Source: JACZWZ01 sp964194935 (GTDB lineage Bacteria > Actinomycetota > Acidimicrobiia > Spongiisociales > UBA11373). From it: a stretch of 6,902 nucleotides of DNA. The notes under the pieces were generated by a model that was not told where the DNA came from, did no database searches, and saw only the letters and a program-made list of their open reading frames with translations. Made by a program: the position numbers and the translations under genes. Of this stretch, positions 1 through 6,125 are shown in pieces (positions within the stretch are counted from its first letter, which is position 1; every line of letters starts with the position of its first letter). The DNA is taken from contig CAXMOL010000060.1 of NCBI GenBank assembly GCA_964194935.1, forward strand, positions 1-6,902. Reading direction: 5' to 3'.

Positions 1-48
1 CTGAGGCTACGCCCTTCGCGGCAATGATCTGACGAGTTTTCTGTGGCG
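1..48. other. Left-edge fragment downstream of ligC, no supportable gene
   Basis: These 48 bases follow the ligC stop codon. On the minus strand there is no ATG, and the one TTG-initiated frame meets a stop within six codons, so no further operon gene begins here. On the plus strand one frame is open from the window edge to a TGA at 30-32 (about nine codons). That could be the tail of a convergent gene, but it is far too short to support. No clear hairpin plus T-run terminator is visible. Confidence 0.4.
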
Positions 49-996
49 TCAGCCGAGTTGCTGCTCGAGCAAATCGAGGACCCGATACGTCGAGAGCACC
101 TGCGCCACACTGGCGTTGGGTTCGCGGTCCTCGCCAATGGCGGCGAAAAATTCACGGTCTTGGAGCTCGATGCCGTTCATCGAGACATCTATATCGGAAA
201 CGTCGATCGACTCCTCGTTTCCGGTGATGAGGTCGTCGTAGCGTGCGGTGTAGGTACCGGTGTCGCCGATATAGCGAAAGAACGACCCGAAAGGTCCCTC
301 GTTGTTAAACGACAGCGAGAGCGTGCACAGGGCTCCCGATTCCGTCTTGAGCTGGATCGACATGTCCATCGAGATCTCAAGTTTCGGGTCAATCGGTCCC
401 TGGAGAGCGTTGGCCGCCACAATGGGGCTCTGGGTCTGATATGCGAACAAGTCGACGGTGTGGGCGGCGTGGTGCCACAGCAGATGGTCCGTCCAGCTGC
501 GCGCCTCACCCAGCGCGTTCGTGTTGGTGCGGCGGAAGAAGTATGTCTGCACATCCATCTGCTGAATGGAGAATTCGCCGGCCACCACTCGGCGGTGGAC
601 CCACTGGTGTGAAGGGTTGAACCGTCTCGTGTGGCCGACCATGCATACCAGACCGGTCTCGACCTGCTTGGCCGCTACGGCTTCGCCGTCGACCAACCGG
701 TCACAAAGAGGGATCTCGACCTGCACGTGCTTGCCGGCCTCCATGCACTGGATCGCCTGCGAGGCATGCATCTGGGTCGGCGTGGCCAGGATCGCAGCCT
801 CGACGCCCGGCTGTCCGAGCGCCTCAGCAAGTTCGGTGGTTGCGTGGCCGATCCCGTACTCGGCTGCAACCTGTTGCGTGGGCCCGAGCACTCGACCCAC
901 CACCGACACGACCTCGACGCCATCGATGTCGGAAATGCCATCGAGATGCTTACGCCCGAAAGCCCCGGCGCCGACGAGGACGACGCCGATACTCAC
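49..996 (-). CDS. ligC: 4-carboxy-2-hydroxymuconate-6-semialdehyde (CHMS) dehydrogenase LigC
   Basis: The 315-residue product is a Gfo/Idh/MocA-type oxidoreductase, the usual length for LigC. It oxidises the hemiacetal form of CHMS, the LigAB ring-cleavage product, to 2-pyrone-4,6-dicarboxylate, using NAD(P)+ in the cytoplasm. Seen: an N-terminal Rossmann motif GAGAFG (residues 9-14) followed by KHLDG; TPTQMHA (72-78); VEIPL (93-97) where most relatives carry the EKP motif, a LigC trait; GHTRRFNPSH (121-130); and the LigC signature WTDHLLWHHAAHTVD (168-182). The GTG start overlaps the ligB stop by 4 bp and has a strong GAGGA ribosome-binding site at 1007-1003, six bases upstream, within ligB. 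The frame stays open upstream to 1296, but that 100-codon extension is antiphase ligB sequence with no LigC character. It is the last gene of the pobA-ligABC operon. Identification is very secure; NAD versus NADP preference cannot be read reliably. Confidence 0.95.
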   Translation of the reverse strand: MSIGVVLVGAGAFGRKHLDGISDIDGVEVVSVVGRVLGPTQQVAAEYGIGHATTELAEALGQPGVEAAILATPTQMHASQAIQCMEAGKHVQVEIPLCDRLVDGEAVAAKQVETGLVCMVGHTRRFNPSHQWVHRRVVAGEFSIQQMDVQTYFFRRTNTNALGEARSWTDHLLWHHAAHTVDLFAYQTQSPIVAANALQGPIDPKLEISMDMSIQLKTESGALCTLSLSFNNEGPFGSFFRYIGDTGTYTARYDDLITGNEESIDVSDIDVSMNGIELQDREFFAAIGEDREPNASVAQVLSTYRVLDLLEQQLG

Positions 997-1853
997 TCTG
1001 CTTCCTCGAGGATGAGATGTCCGACGGCAGTGTTGCTGGCAGGTACGTGGTAGAAGCGGTGGCGAATCGTCGGTGCCGGGCCGCCGGCGAGGTCTGCCAT
1101 TGCGCCGCGGGCAATGAGCCACATGACCAGCTCCACTCCCTCCGAGCCTGCTTCCCTGATGTACTCGACATGGGGAGTCGCGGCGAGGGACTCGGGTTCG
1201 GCGATCAACCTGTCGAGGAAGGCGTTGTCGAATTCCCGATTGATGAGCCCGGCGCGCCGACCTTGAAGCTGGTGGCTCATGCCACCCGTTCCCCAAACCT
1301 GTACGTTCAGAGGCTCGTCGAACTGCTCGACGGCCTTACGAATTGCTTTGCCGAGGGCAAGGCAGCGTTCGCCAGACGGCAGCGGATACTGCACAACGTT
1401 CACCGGGATCGGGATGACGGGGCAAGGCCATGCATCGGGTTGGCCGAACAGAAGCGAAAGCGGCACAGTGAGTCCGTGATCTACCGCAAGCCTGTTGACG
1501 ATCGTCATGTCGAAATCCTGTTGGATGAGCGACTGCGCGATGTGCGAGGCGAACTCGGCATGGCCTACGACCGGCGGTACGGGCCGGGGCCCCCACCCTT
1601 CATCGGCCACCGGAAAGACGGCAGCGGTTCCGATCGCAAACGTGGGAATGAAATCGAGACTGAAGCTGGTGGCATGGTCGTTGTACACCAGCACAATGGC
1701 GTCCGGTACGTTGTCCTCCATCCACCGGCGCGATGGCTCGTATCCCTCGAAGAGCGGCCTCCAATACGGCTCATCCGTCTTGTTCTGGTCGATGGCGACG
1801 CCAATTGCGGGAACGTGTGACGAATAGACACTCGCTGTGATTCGTGCAGCCAT
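993..1853 (-). CDS. ligB: Protocatechuate 4,5-dioxygenase beta (catalytic) subunit LigB
   Basis: This is the 286-residue catalytic subunit of the Fe(II)-dependent type II extradiol dioxygenase, which opens protocatechuate between C4 and C5 to give 4-carboxy-2-hydroxymuconate-6-semialdehyde. All key residues expected from the characterised sphingomonad LigB are present with nearly the same numbering: iron ligands His13 (SSHVPAIG), His60 (YNDHA) and Glu241 (SEGVELVMW), and the catalytic base His194 (GTGGMSHQ). The ATG is at 1853-1851 and shares one base with the ligA stop (TGATG). A G-rich GGGGAG stretch lies just upstream in ligA, so translational coupling to ligA is likely. The downstream gene ligC overlaps by 4 bp. 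A longer open frame to 2087 runs through ligA and is not real. Separate alpha and beta subunits, rather than a fused protein, match the LigAB type. It is expected to form an alpha2beta2 complex with LigA. Confidence 0.96.
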   Translation of the reverse strand: MAARITASVYSSHVPAIGVAIDQNKTDEPYWRPLFEGYEPSRRWMEDNVPDAIVLVYNDHATSFSLDFIPTFAIGTAAVFPVADEGWGPRPVPPVVGHAEFASHIAQSLIQQDFDMTIVNRLAVDHGLTVPLSLLFGQPDAWPCPVIPIPVNVVQYPLPSGERCLALGKAIRKAVEQFDEPLNVQVWGTGGMSHQLQGRRAGLINREFDNAFLDRLIAEPESLAATPHVEYIREAGSEGVELVMWLIARGAMADLAGGPAPTIRHRFYHVPASNTAVGHLILEEAE

Positions 1854-2245
1854 CACTCCCCCCACTCGTGCAGGTAGCGGTTGCCGTCGGCAGACCGGCC
1901 GCCGTTGATCATCATTTCGCGATACTCGTCCTCGCTCATCCCGGTCATCGACCCTGCCATCTGCTGGAAGCTCGATCCATCGGTGGCTCCGATCTTGGCG
2001 AGAAAGTAAATGTTGCCGCCGAGCGAGATCATCTTGTTCAGATCCCGATCGAGCACTCCTTGTTTCTGGTCTTCGGTCATGTCCCATTCATCGAGGTAGG
2101 CACGCTCGTCGGAGCGAAACCGGTCGCGATTCTCAGCGGACATCAACGACATGCAGAATTGGTTGAGCCAGTACCCCTTGCGGGACTGCTCGGCGTCGAA
2201 GATGGTTGTTCCTGGCACATCGAGATACGGTTTTTCCAGTGGCAT
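1853..2245 (-). CDS. ligA: Protocatechuate 4,5-dioxygenase alpha (small) subunit LigA
   Basis: The 130-residue product is the small, mostly helical subunit of protocatechuate 4,5-dioxygenase. In the known enzyme it caps the active site of LigB and is needed for activity. Recognised by the LigA core: SRKGYWLNQFCMSL (residues 21-34), the acidic/arginine-rich helix RDRFRSDERAYLDEW (40-54), the LSxGGNIYFLAKI-type segment (74-85) and MAGSMTGMSEDEYREMMINGG (96-116). The length is close to that of characterised LigA proteins (about 139). The ATG at 2245-2243 has a GGAG ribosome-binding site at 2258-2255, nine bases upstream. The gene lies 23 bp after pobA and overlaps the ligB start by one base, so it belongs to the pobA-ligABC transcript. 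Its size and direct adjacency to ligB exclude the related fused or LigA-like domain proteins of gallate dioxygenase. Confidence 0.95.
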   Translation of the reverse strand: MPLEKPYLDVPGTTIFDAEQSRKGYWLNQFCMSLMSAENRDRFRSDERAYLDEWDMTEDQKQGVLDRDLNKMISLGGNIYFLAKIGATDGSSFQQMAGSMTGMSEDEYREMMINGGRSADGNRYLHEWGE

Positions 2246-2268
2246 TGCTGTCTACTCCGATCGTTCGT

Positions 2269-3435
2269 TCACAGCGGAAGTCCCACGTACTGCTCGGCCA
2301 GCGAAGTCTGGGCTGCCGATGAAGAAGCAAGATAATCGAGTCCCTCTTCCTGCGCCCGCTGATCGAAAAGCGTCTGGTCGGGGAAACGATGCATCATTGA
2401 GGTCATCCACCAGGAGAAGCGTACGGCGCTCCATACCCTCCGCAGAGCCGTCGCCGAGTATCCCTCCAGTTGGTCATCGTCGCCCTGGTAGTGCGAGGCC
2501 AGGGCGCCCGCCAGGTAGTGGACATCGGAAATCGCAAGGTTGAGGCCCTTGGCGCCGGTTGGCGGGACGATATGGGCTGCATCGCCGGCGAGGAAGAGGT
2601 TGCCCCACCGCAAAGGCTCCACCACTTGGCTTCGCAGCGGAGCGATGGACTTTTCGATCGAAGCTCCGGTCTGTATCTGATCGGCTTCGGCGCGCGGGAC
2701 CCGAGCCAGTAGTTCGCTCCAAAAGCGATCGTCGGACCAATCGTCAATGGAATCTTCCAGTGGGCATTGCACGTAATAGCGACTCAGTGTGGGATTGCGC
2801 TGCGAACAGAGAGCAAACCCCCGCTCGTGGTTGGCGTAGACGAGAGTCGGCAATGGCGGAGTCTCTGAGAGGATGCCCAGCCAACCGAACGGGTACGACT
2901 TCAGGTACTCGGTTCGGCTGCTGTCGGGGATGGCTGTGCGACTCACTCCATGGAAGCCGTCGCAGCCGACAATGAAGTCGCACTCGATCCGCTGGGTGTC
3001 GCCGTTGGTGGTGAAGGTCACCGATGGGTGGGCGCTCGTAACGTCGTGCGGCTGAACGTCGACGGCCTCGAAGCAGAAACTCGCCCCGGTTTCATCTGCG
3101 GCCCGATAGAGGTCCTCCTGGATGAGAGTTTGCCCATAGGCCATCATGGGGCTCCCGGCGAGTTTGCGCATGTCGATCGTCAGGAGCTCCTCACCGCGCC
3201 ATCCGAGCTTGATGGTGTCGTGGACGCGACCGAGGCGGTCCATTCGCCCACCAAGCCCAGCCTGGCGCAGGACCTCCACGCTGCTCCACTCCAGAACACC
3301 GGCGCGGATGCGACCCAGTACGTAGTCACGTGATTGGCGTTCCAGCACGATGGTGTCGACGCCGCGCTGGTTGAGCAGAAGCGAGAGCAACGCTCCGGCT
3401 GGTCCAGCTCCGATGATCACAACCTGGGTCTTCAT
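2269..3435 (-). CDS. pobA: 4-hydroxybenzoate 3-monooxygenase PobA
   Basis: This 388-residue, single-component FAD monooxygenase hydroxylates 4-hydroxybenzoate at C3 to protocatechuate with NAD(P)H and O2. It aligns by eye almost without gaps with the Pseudomonas enzyme (394 residues). Seen: FAD dinucleotide motif GAGPAG (9-14); LERQSRDYVLGRIRAGVLE (31-49) with Arg33, Gln34, Tyr38 and Arg44 of the coenzyme-binding region; GCDGFHGVSR (157-166); substrate-site equivalents Tyr200, Ser211, Arg213, Tyr221, Pro292 and Tyr383; FAD motif GDAAHIVPPTGAKGLNLA (284-301); and C-terminal SWWMTSMMHRFP and YVGLP. Retention of Arg33/Gln34/Tyr38 is compatible with NADPH use, an inference only. The ATG at 3435 has GAGG at 3447-3444, eight bases upstream. 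As first gene of the operon it feeds protocatechuate directly to LigAB. The family is certain. Confidence 0.97.
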   Translation of the reverse strand: MKTQVVIIGAGPAGALLSLLLNQRGVDTIVLERQSRDYVLGRIRAGVLEWSSVEVLRQAGLGGRMDRLGRVHDTIKLGWRGEELLTIDMRKLAGSPMMAYGQTLIQEDLYRAADETGASFCFEAVDVQPHDVTSAHPSVTFTTNGDTQRIECDFIVGCDGFHGVSRTAIPDSSRTEYLKSYPFGWLGILSETPPLPTLVYANHERGFALCSQRNPTLSRYYVQCPLEDSIDDWSDDRFWSELLARVPRAEADQIQTGASIEKSIAPLRSQVVEPLRWGNLFLAGDAAHIVPPTGAKGLNLAISDVHYLAGALASHYQGDDDQLEGYSATALRRVWSAVRFSWWMTSMMHRFPDQTLFDQRAQEEGLDYLASSSAAQTSLAEQYVGLPL

Positions 3436-3512
3436 GTGTTCTGCCTCGGGGATCAGAAAGCTACGTGTGCCAATATGTCAGCCGTGTACAGACTCGCGGA
3501 TTACTCCGGACG
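3436..3512. promoter_or_regulatory. Divergent promoter region between pobA and the ligJ-type gene
   Basis: This 77-bp non-coding interval separates two divergent transcription units of the same pathway, so both promoters and probably a shared operator should lie here or in the adjoining 5' ends. For pobA a possible sigma70-type pair is CTGACA (3481-3476) and TCTGAT (3457-3452) with 18-bp spacing. It would start transcription very near the ribosome-binding site, so it is weak. No convincing pair is seen for the plus strand. CGTGT occurs twice in direct orientation (3464-3468, 3483-3487) and a TGTACA palindrome sits at 3485-3490; neither is clearly an operator. The promoter function rests on gene layout rather than on a strong motif. 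Confidence 0.5.
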
Positions 3513-4526
3513 ATGCCGATGATTATCGACTGCCACGGTCACTACACCACTACGCCGCCAGGAGTGGCGCAGTGGCGTGACGCTCAAAAGGCGGCGGTGG
3601 CCACCGATCCCGGACACGTTGGTGAACTCGGTGCAATAAAGGTCAGCGACGACGAGATTCGCGAGAGCATCGAGGAGGCACAACTGCGAATGCAGCGTGA
3701 ACGAGGTGCCGACCTGACGATCTTCTCACCACGCGCCAGTTGGATGGCACACCACATCGGAAACGAACACACCTCCAACTTCTGGTCGCAACACCAAAAC
3801 GATCTAGTTCGGCGGGTTTGTGACCTCTTCCCGGACAACTTCGCCCCCGTTTGTCAGCTCCCCCAGTCGCCCGGTGTGGCCATCGATTCCTCAGTGCGGG
3901 AACTCGAGCGGTGTGTGACCGAGATGGGATTCATAGGGTGCAACGTGAACCCCGATCCATCGGGCGGCTTCTGGAGCGGGCCCCCGCTGTGGGACCGGTA
4001 CTGGTGGCCGCTGTGGGACAAGATGTCGGAGTTGGACGTGCCCGGCATGATCCATGTGAGCGCAGCATGCAACGAGAACTTCCACACCACCGGCTCGCAC
4101 TATCTCGGCGCCGACACCACTGCCTTCACCCAAGCGCTCACCTCGGGCTTTATGAGTGATTTCCCACGACTGCGTTGGATCATCCCCCACGGCGGAGGCG
4201 CGGTCCCGTATCACTGGGGAAGGTTCCAGGGGATGGCTCAGGACAATGGATGGGACTTCGACAGCCTCCTTAACAACATATTCTTCGACACCTGCGTCTA
4301 CCACCAACCGGGCATCGACCTGTTGGTCGACGTGGTGCCGGTCGACAACATCTTGTTTGCTTCGGAAATGCTCGGGGCGGTGCGCGGCATAGACCCCGAG
4401 ACGGGAAATCACCGCGACGACACCAAGATCTATCTCGACAACTCGAAACTCGACCAGGCCGACCTGCAAAAGATCTTCGAGGACAACGTTCGGCGCGTGT
4501 TCCCGCGCTTGGAGGGCGCACGATGA
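3513..4526 (+). CDS. ligJ: 4-oxalomesaconate hydratase, LigJ-type amidohydrolase-superfamily protein
   Basis: The 337-residue product belongs to amidohydrolase superfamily COG2159 and best fits LigJ, the zinc enzyme that hydrates the LigI/LigU product to 4-carboxy-4-hydroxy-2-oxoadipate (about 341 residues in sphingomonads). Seen: N-terminal metal motif IIDCHGHY with His8 and His10; MIHVSAACNENFHTTGSHY with His181; HGGGAVPYHWGRF (226-238); and FASEMLGAVRGIDP with Glu285, where many relatives have Asp. These correspond to the metal and catalytic residues His6, His8, His178 and Glu284 that I recall for sphingomonad LigJ. The frame is open from a GTG at 3465, but homologues begin just before IIDCHGH, so the start is the ATG at 3513 or the one at 3519. 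Neither has a good ribosome-binding site. It overlaps ligK by 4 bp. A gamma-resorcylate decarboxylase-like protein of the same superfamily is the alternative, disfavoured by context and by Glu285. Confidence 0.9.
   Translation: MPMIIDCHGHYTTTPPGVAQWRDAQKAAVATDPGHVGELGAIKVSDDEIRESIEEAQLRMQRERGADLTIFSPRASWMAHHIGNEHTSNFWSQHQNDLVRRVCDLFPDNFAPVCQLPQSPGVAIDSSVRELERCVTEMGFIGCNVNPDPSGGFWSGPPLWDRYWWPLWDKMSELDVPGMIHVSAACNENFHTTGSHYLGADTTAFTQALTSGFMSDFPRLRWIIPHGGGAVPYHWGRFQGMAQDNGWDFDSLLNNIFFDTCVYHQPGIDLLVDVVPVDNILFASEMLGAVRGIDPETGNHRDDTKIYLDNSKLDQADLQKIFEDNVRRVFPRLEGAR
4511..4515 (+). promoter_or_regulatory. Ribosome-binding site of ligK inside the ligJ 3' end
   Basis: A perfect GGAGG lies seven bases before the ATG at 4523. 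It supports that start, and with the ATGA overlap of the ligJ stop it supports coupled translation. Confidence 0.8.
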
Positions 4527-5233
4527 CGGGAACCCCAGGCCGTCATGTGGTGATCCGCCATGTCGAGCGAGCACCATCCGATCTCGTCGACCGCTTGGCG
4601 CCCTTCGGCTCCGCGACCGTGCACGAAGCCATCGGGCGCAAGGGATACCTCGGCCCCGACATCACACCCATCCAGCAGGGGTCGCGAATCGCGGGCACAG
4701 CGATCACCGTCTCGAACCATCCCGGTGACAATCTGATGATCCATGCCGCAGTAGAGATGTGCCAAGCGGGTGACATCCTCGTGGTCACCACCACAGCGCC
4801 GTCGAGCCACGGCATGTTCGGTGACCTGTTCGCGTCATCGCTCATGGCTCGCGACGTCCGCGGCCTCGTCATCGATGCAGGAGTGCGCGACACGGCAGAC
4901 CTCCGCTCCATGGGCTTTGCGGTCTGGAGCCGATGGGTGTCGTGTCAGGGAACCGAAAAGGCCACGCCCGGCTCGGTCAACGTTCCGATCGTGATCGGCG
5001 GCGTGACCATCAACCCCGGCGACGTTGTAGTCGCCGACGACGACGGCGTCGTGATCGTGGCCGGCTCTGAGGCTGAGTGGGCGCTGGAGCGCGCCGCGAT
5101 ACGTCTCGAACGTGAGGAGGCGACTCGCCTGCGACTCGAGGCCGGGGAGCTCGGCGTAGACATCTACGGGCTCCGCCAGAAGCTCGAGGAACTCGGCGTC
5201 GAGTACATCGAATCAATCGACGATCTCGAGTGA
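4523..5233 (+). CDS. ligK: 4-carboxy-4-hydroxy-2-oxoadipate (CHA) aldolase, LigK/RraA-like
   Basis: The 236-residue product belongs to the RraA-like class II pyruvate aldolases. With a divalent metal it cleaves CHA to pyruvate and oxaloacetate, the last step of the pathway, and usually also acts on 4-hydroxy-4-methyl-2-oxoglutarate and decarboxylates oxaloacetate. Seen: ATVHEAIGRKGYLG near the N-terminus (31-44); GSRIAGTAITV (53-63); PGDNLMIHAA (67-76); and the family metal and substrate motif, Gly100-Asp101-Leu102 followed by Gly120-Val-Arg122-Asp123-x-x-Asp126. The C-terminal region carries PGDVVVADDDGVVIV (162-176) and a charged helix typical of the hexameric aldolases. At 236 residues it is slightly longer than sphingomonad LigK (about 228). 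The ATG overlaps the ligJ stop as ATGA and has a perfect GGAGG upstream. The RraA ribonuclease-inhibitor paralogue lacks this length and context, so the aldolase call is strong. Confidence 0.93.
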   Translation: MTGTPGRHVVIRHVERAPSDLVDRLAPFGSATVHEAIGRKGYLGPDITPIQQGSRIAGTAITVSNHPGDNLMIHAAVEMCQAGDILVVTTTAPSSHGMFGDLFASSLMARDVRGLVIDAGVRDTADLRSMGFAVWSRWVSCQGTEKATPGSVNVPIVIGGVTINPGDVVVADDDGVVIVAGSEAEWALERAAIRLEREEATRLRLEAGELGVDIYGLRQKLEELGVEYIESIDDLE

Positions 5234-5268
5234 GCATTCAGCGGGTCAATCTTCGCCAGTCTCTCGCA

Positions 5269-5286
5269 GGTCCAGGTACCTAGACC
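5269..5286. repeat. 18-bp near-perfect palindrome, possible operator
   Basis: The sequence GGTCCAGGTACCTAGACC is palindromic at eight of nine base pairs; only positions 5273 and 5282 fail to match. It ends five bases before the ATG of the alpha/beta hydrolase at 5292, inside the 58-bp gap after ligK. With no loop it reads as a dimeric-regulator site rather than a terminator hairpin. A GntR- or TetR-type protein would bind sites of this size, but no regulator gene is in the window and no matching site is seen upstream of pobA or ligJ. Function is inferred; the symmetry is seen directly. Confidence 0.45.
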
Positions 5287-5291
5287 GCCCG

Positions 5292-6083
5292 ATGCGAACG
5301 CCAGATACTTCTCGCCGTGATGCCGCCGAACTCGTCCGCATCGATGGCCGACGCCTCGACACTCGCATCGTCGGCCCGGGCGACAAAGCACCTTCACAGG
5401 TGTTCCTCCACGAGGGTCTCGGATCAGTAGATCTGTGGAGGTCATACCCGGCCGAAGTCGCCACCGCTACTGGTGAGCGAGCAGCGGTCTACAGCCGATA
5501 CGGTCATGGTTGGTCGGACGTGCAGCGGGAACCGCGGCCGGTGGATTTCATGGATCACGAGGCGTCCGTCGTGTTGCCCGAACTGATCCAGGCTGCCGGT
5601 GTGAACGGCCCGATCTTGATCGGGCATTCCGACGGTGCCTCGATTGCCTTGCTCTATGCGTCACGACACGATGTGGCCGCCATGGTGCTGCTGGCGCCGC
5701 ACGTCTTCACCGAACCGGGGGGTCTGGGCGAGATTCGTGATTTCAGCGAGCGGTTCGGCGACACTGACCTCGTCGAGCGGATGGCGAAATACCACCACGA
5801 CCCGGTGGCAACCTTCCACGCCTGGAGCGATGTGTGGCTGAATCCGGACTTCGAACCATGGAACATCGAGTCGGCACTCGCCGACGTCACATGTCCGGTG
5901 CTGCTGATTCAGGGAGACGACGATGAGTACGGGACAAAGGCCCAACTGGACGCGATCTCTCGCCAGCTCGGCGGAGTCGTGGATGAACTGCTGCTTTCCG
6001 ACTGTCGACATTCACCTCACCTGGACCGCGGTACCGCCACCACCGATGCCACCGTGGGATTCATCAAGGACGTCCGCTCATAG
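5292..6083 (+). CDS. Alpha/beta hydrolase of unknown substrate
   Basis: The 263-residue product is a cytoplasmic alpha/beta-hydrolase-fold protein with no signal peptide. Seen: oxyanion-hole segment FLHEGLGSVDLW (38-49); YSRYGHGWSD (67-76); nucleophile elbow GHSDG with Ser113; LIQGDDDEYGT (205-215), which holds the probable acid Asp210 or Asp211; and CRHSPHLD (238-245) with the probable catalytic His240. The triad is complete, so it should be an active esterase, lactonase, thioesterase or C-C hydrolase; the motifs do not tell which. It follows ligK by 58 bp on the same strand and is probably cotranscribed, yet the standard 4,5-cleavage pathway has no step for it. It might release 4-hydroxybenzoate or protocatechuate from an ester, or remove a dead-end lactone; both are guesses. 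The ATG at 5292 is the first in-frame start, but no good ribosome-binding site precedes it and a palindrome lies just upstream. Confidence 0.85.
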   Translation: MRTPDTSRRDAAELVRIDGRRLDTRIVGPGDKAPSQVFLHEGLGSVDLWRSYPAEVATATGERAAVYSRYGHGWSDVQREPRPVDFMDHEASVVLPELIQAAGVNGPILIGHSDGASIALLYASRHDVAAMVLLAPHVFTEPGGLGEIRDFSERFGDTDLVERMAKYHHDPVATFHAWSDVWLNPDFEPWNIESALADVTCPVLLIQGDDDEYGTKAQLDAISRQLGGVVDELLLSDCRHSPHLDRGTATTDATVGFIKDVRS

Positions 6084-6125
6084 AGCAACCAAACCGACCT
6101 GACGGATCGGCACCGCCGACGAGGG
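6084..6125. terminator. Convergent gap with a weak hairpin, possible bidirectional terminator
   Basis: This 42-bp gap lies between two converging genes. It contains a 5-bp stem with a 3-base loop (TCGGC-ACC-GCCGA, 6107-6119). A possible outer pairing of GACCT (6096-6100) with GGGTC (6123-6127, just entering the ligI stop) could enclose it. No T-run follows on either strand, so an intrinsic terminator is only weakly supported; the convergent layout is the main argument. Confidence 0.3.

Noticed and set aside
43..612. 189-codon plus-strand open frame opposite the ligC C-terminal half
   Set aside because: The minus-strand LigC reading is continuous and strongly conserved here; the plus frame has no recognisable domain.
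997..1296. 100-codon N-terminal extension of the ligC frame
   Set aside because: It overlaps the catalytic part of ligB in another frame, has no recognisable LigC sequence, and the GTG at 996 with a strong ribosome-binding site gives the normal 315-residue length.
840..1820. 326-codon plus-strand open frame covering much of ligB and part of ligC
   Set aside because: It is antisense to two genes with full catalytic motifs; the predicted protein is arginine-rich low-complexity sequence typical of the complement of GC-rich coding DNA and resembles no family I know.
1854..2087. 78-codon N-terminal extension of the ligB frame through ligA
   Set aside because: The extension lies in the wrong frame of ligA; the LigB family starts just before the first iron-ligand histidine, which matches the ATG at 1853.
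3464..3490. CGTGT direct repeats and TGTACA as an operator in the divergent region
   Set aside because: The repeats are only five bases and the palindrome six, too short to stand out from chance; noted in the region description but not claimed as a binding site.
3891..4577. 228-codon minus-strand open frame opposite ligJ and the ligK start
   Set aside because: It is antisense to the conserved metal-site region of the hydratase, has no family motif and no plausible ribosome-binding context.
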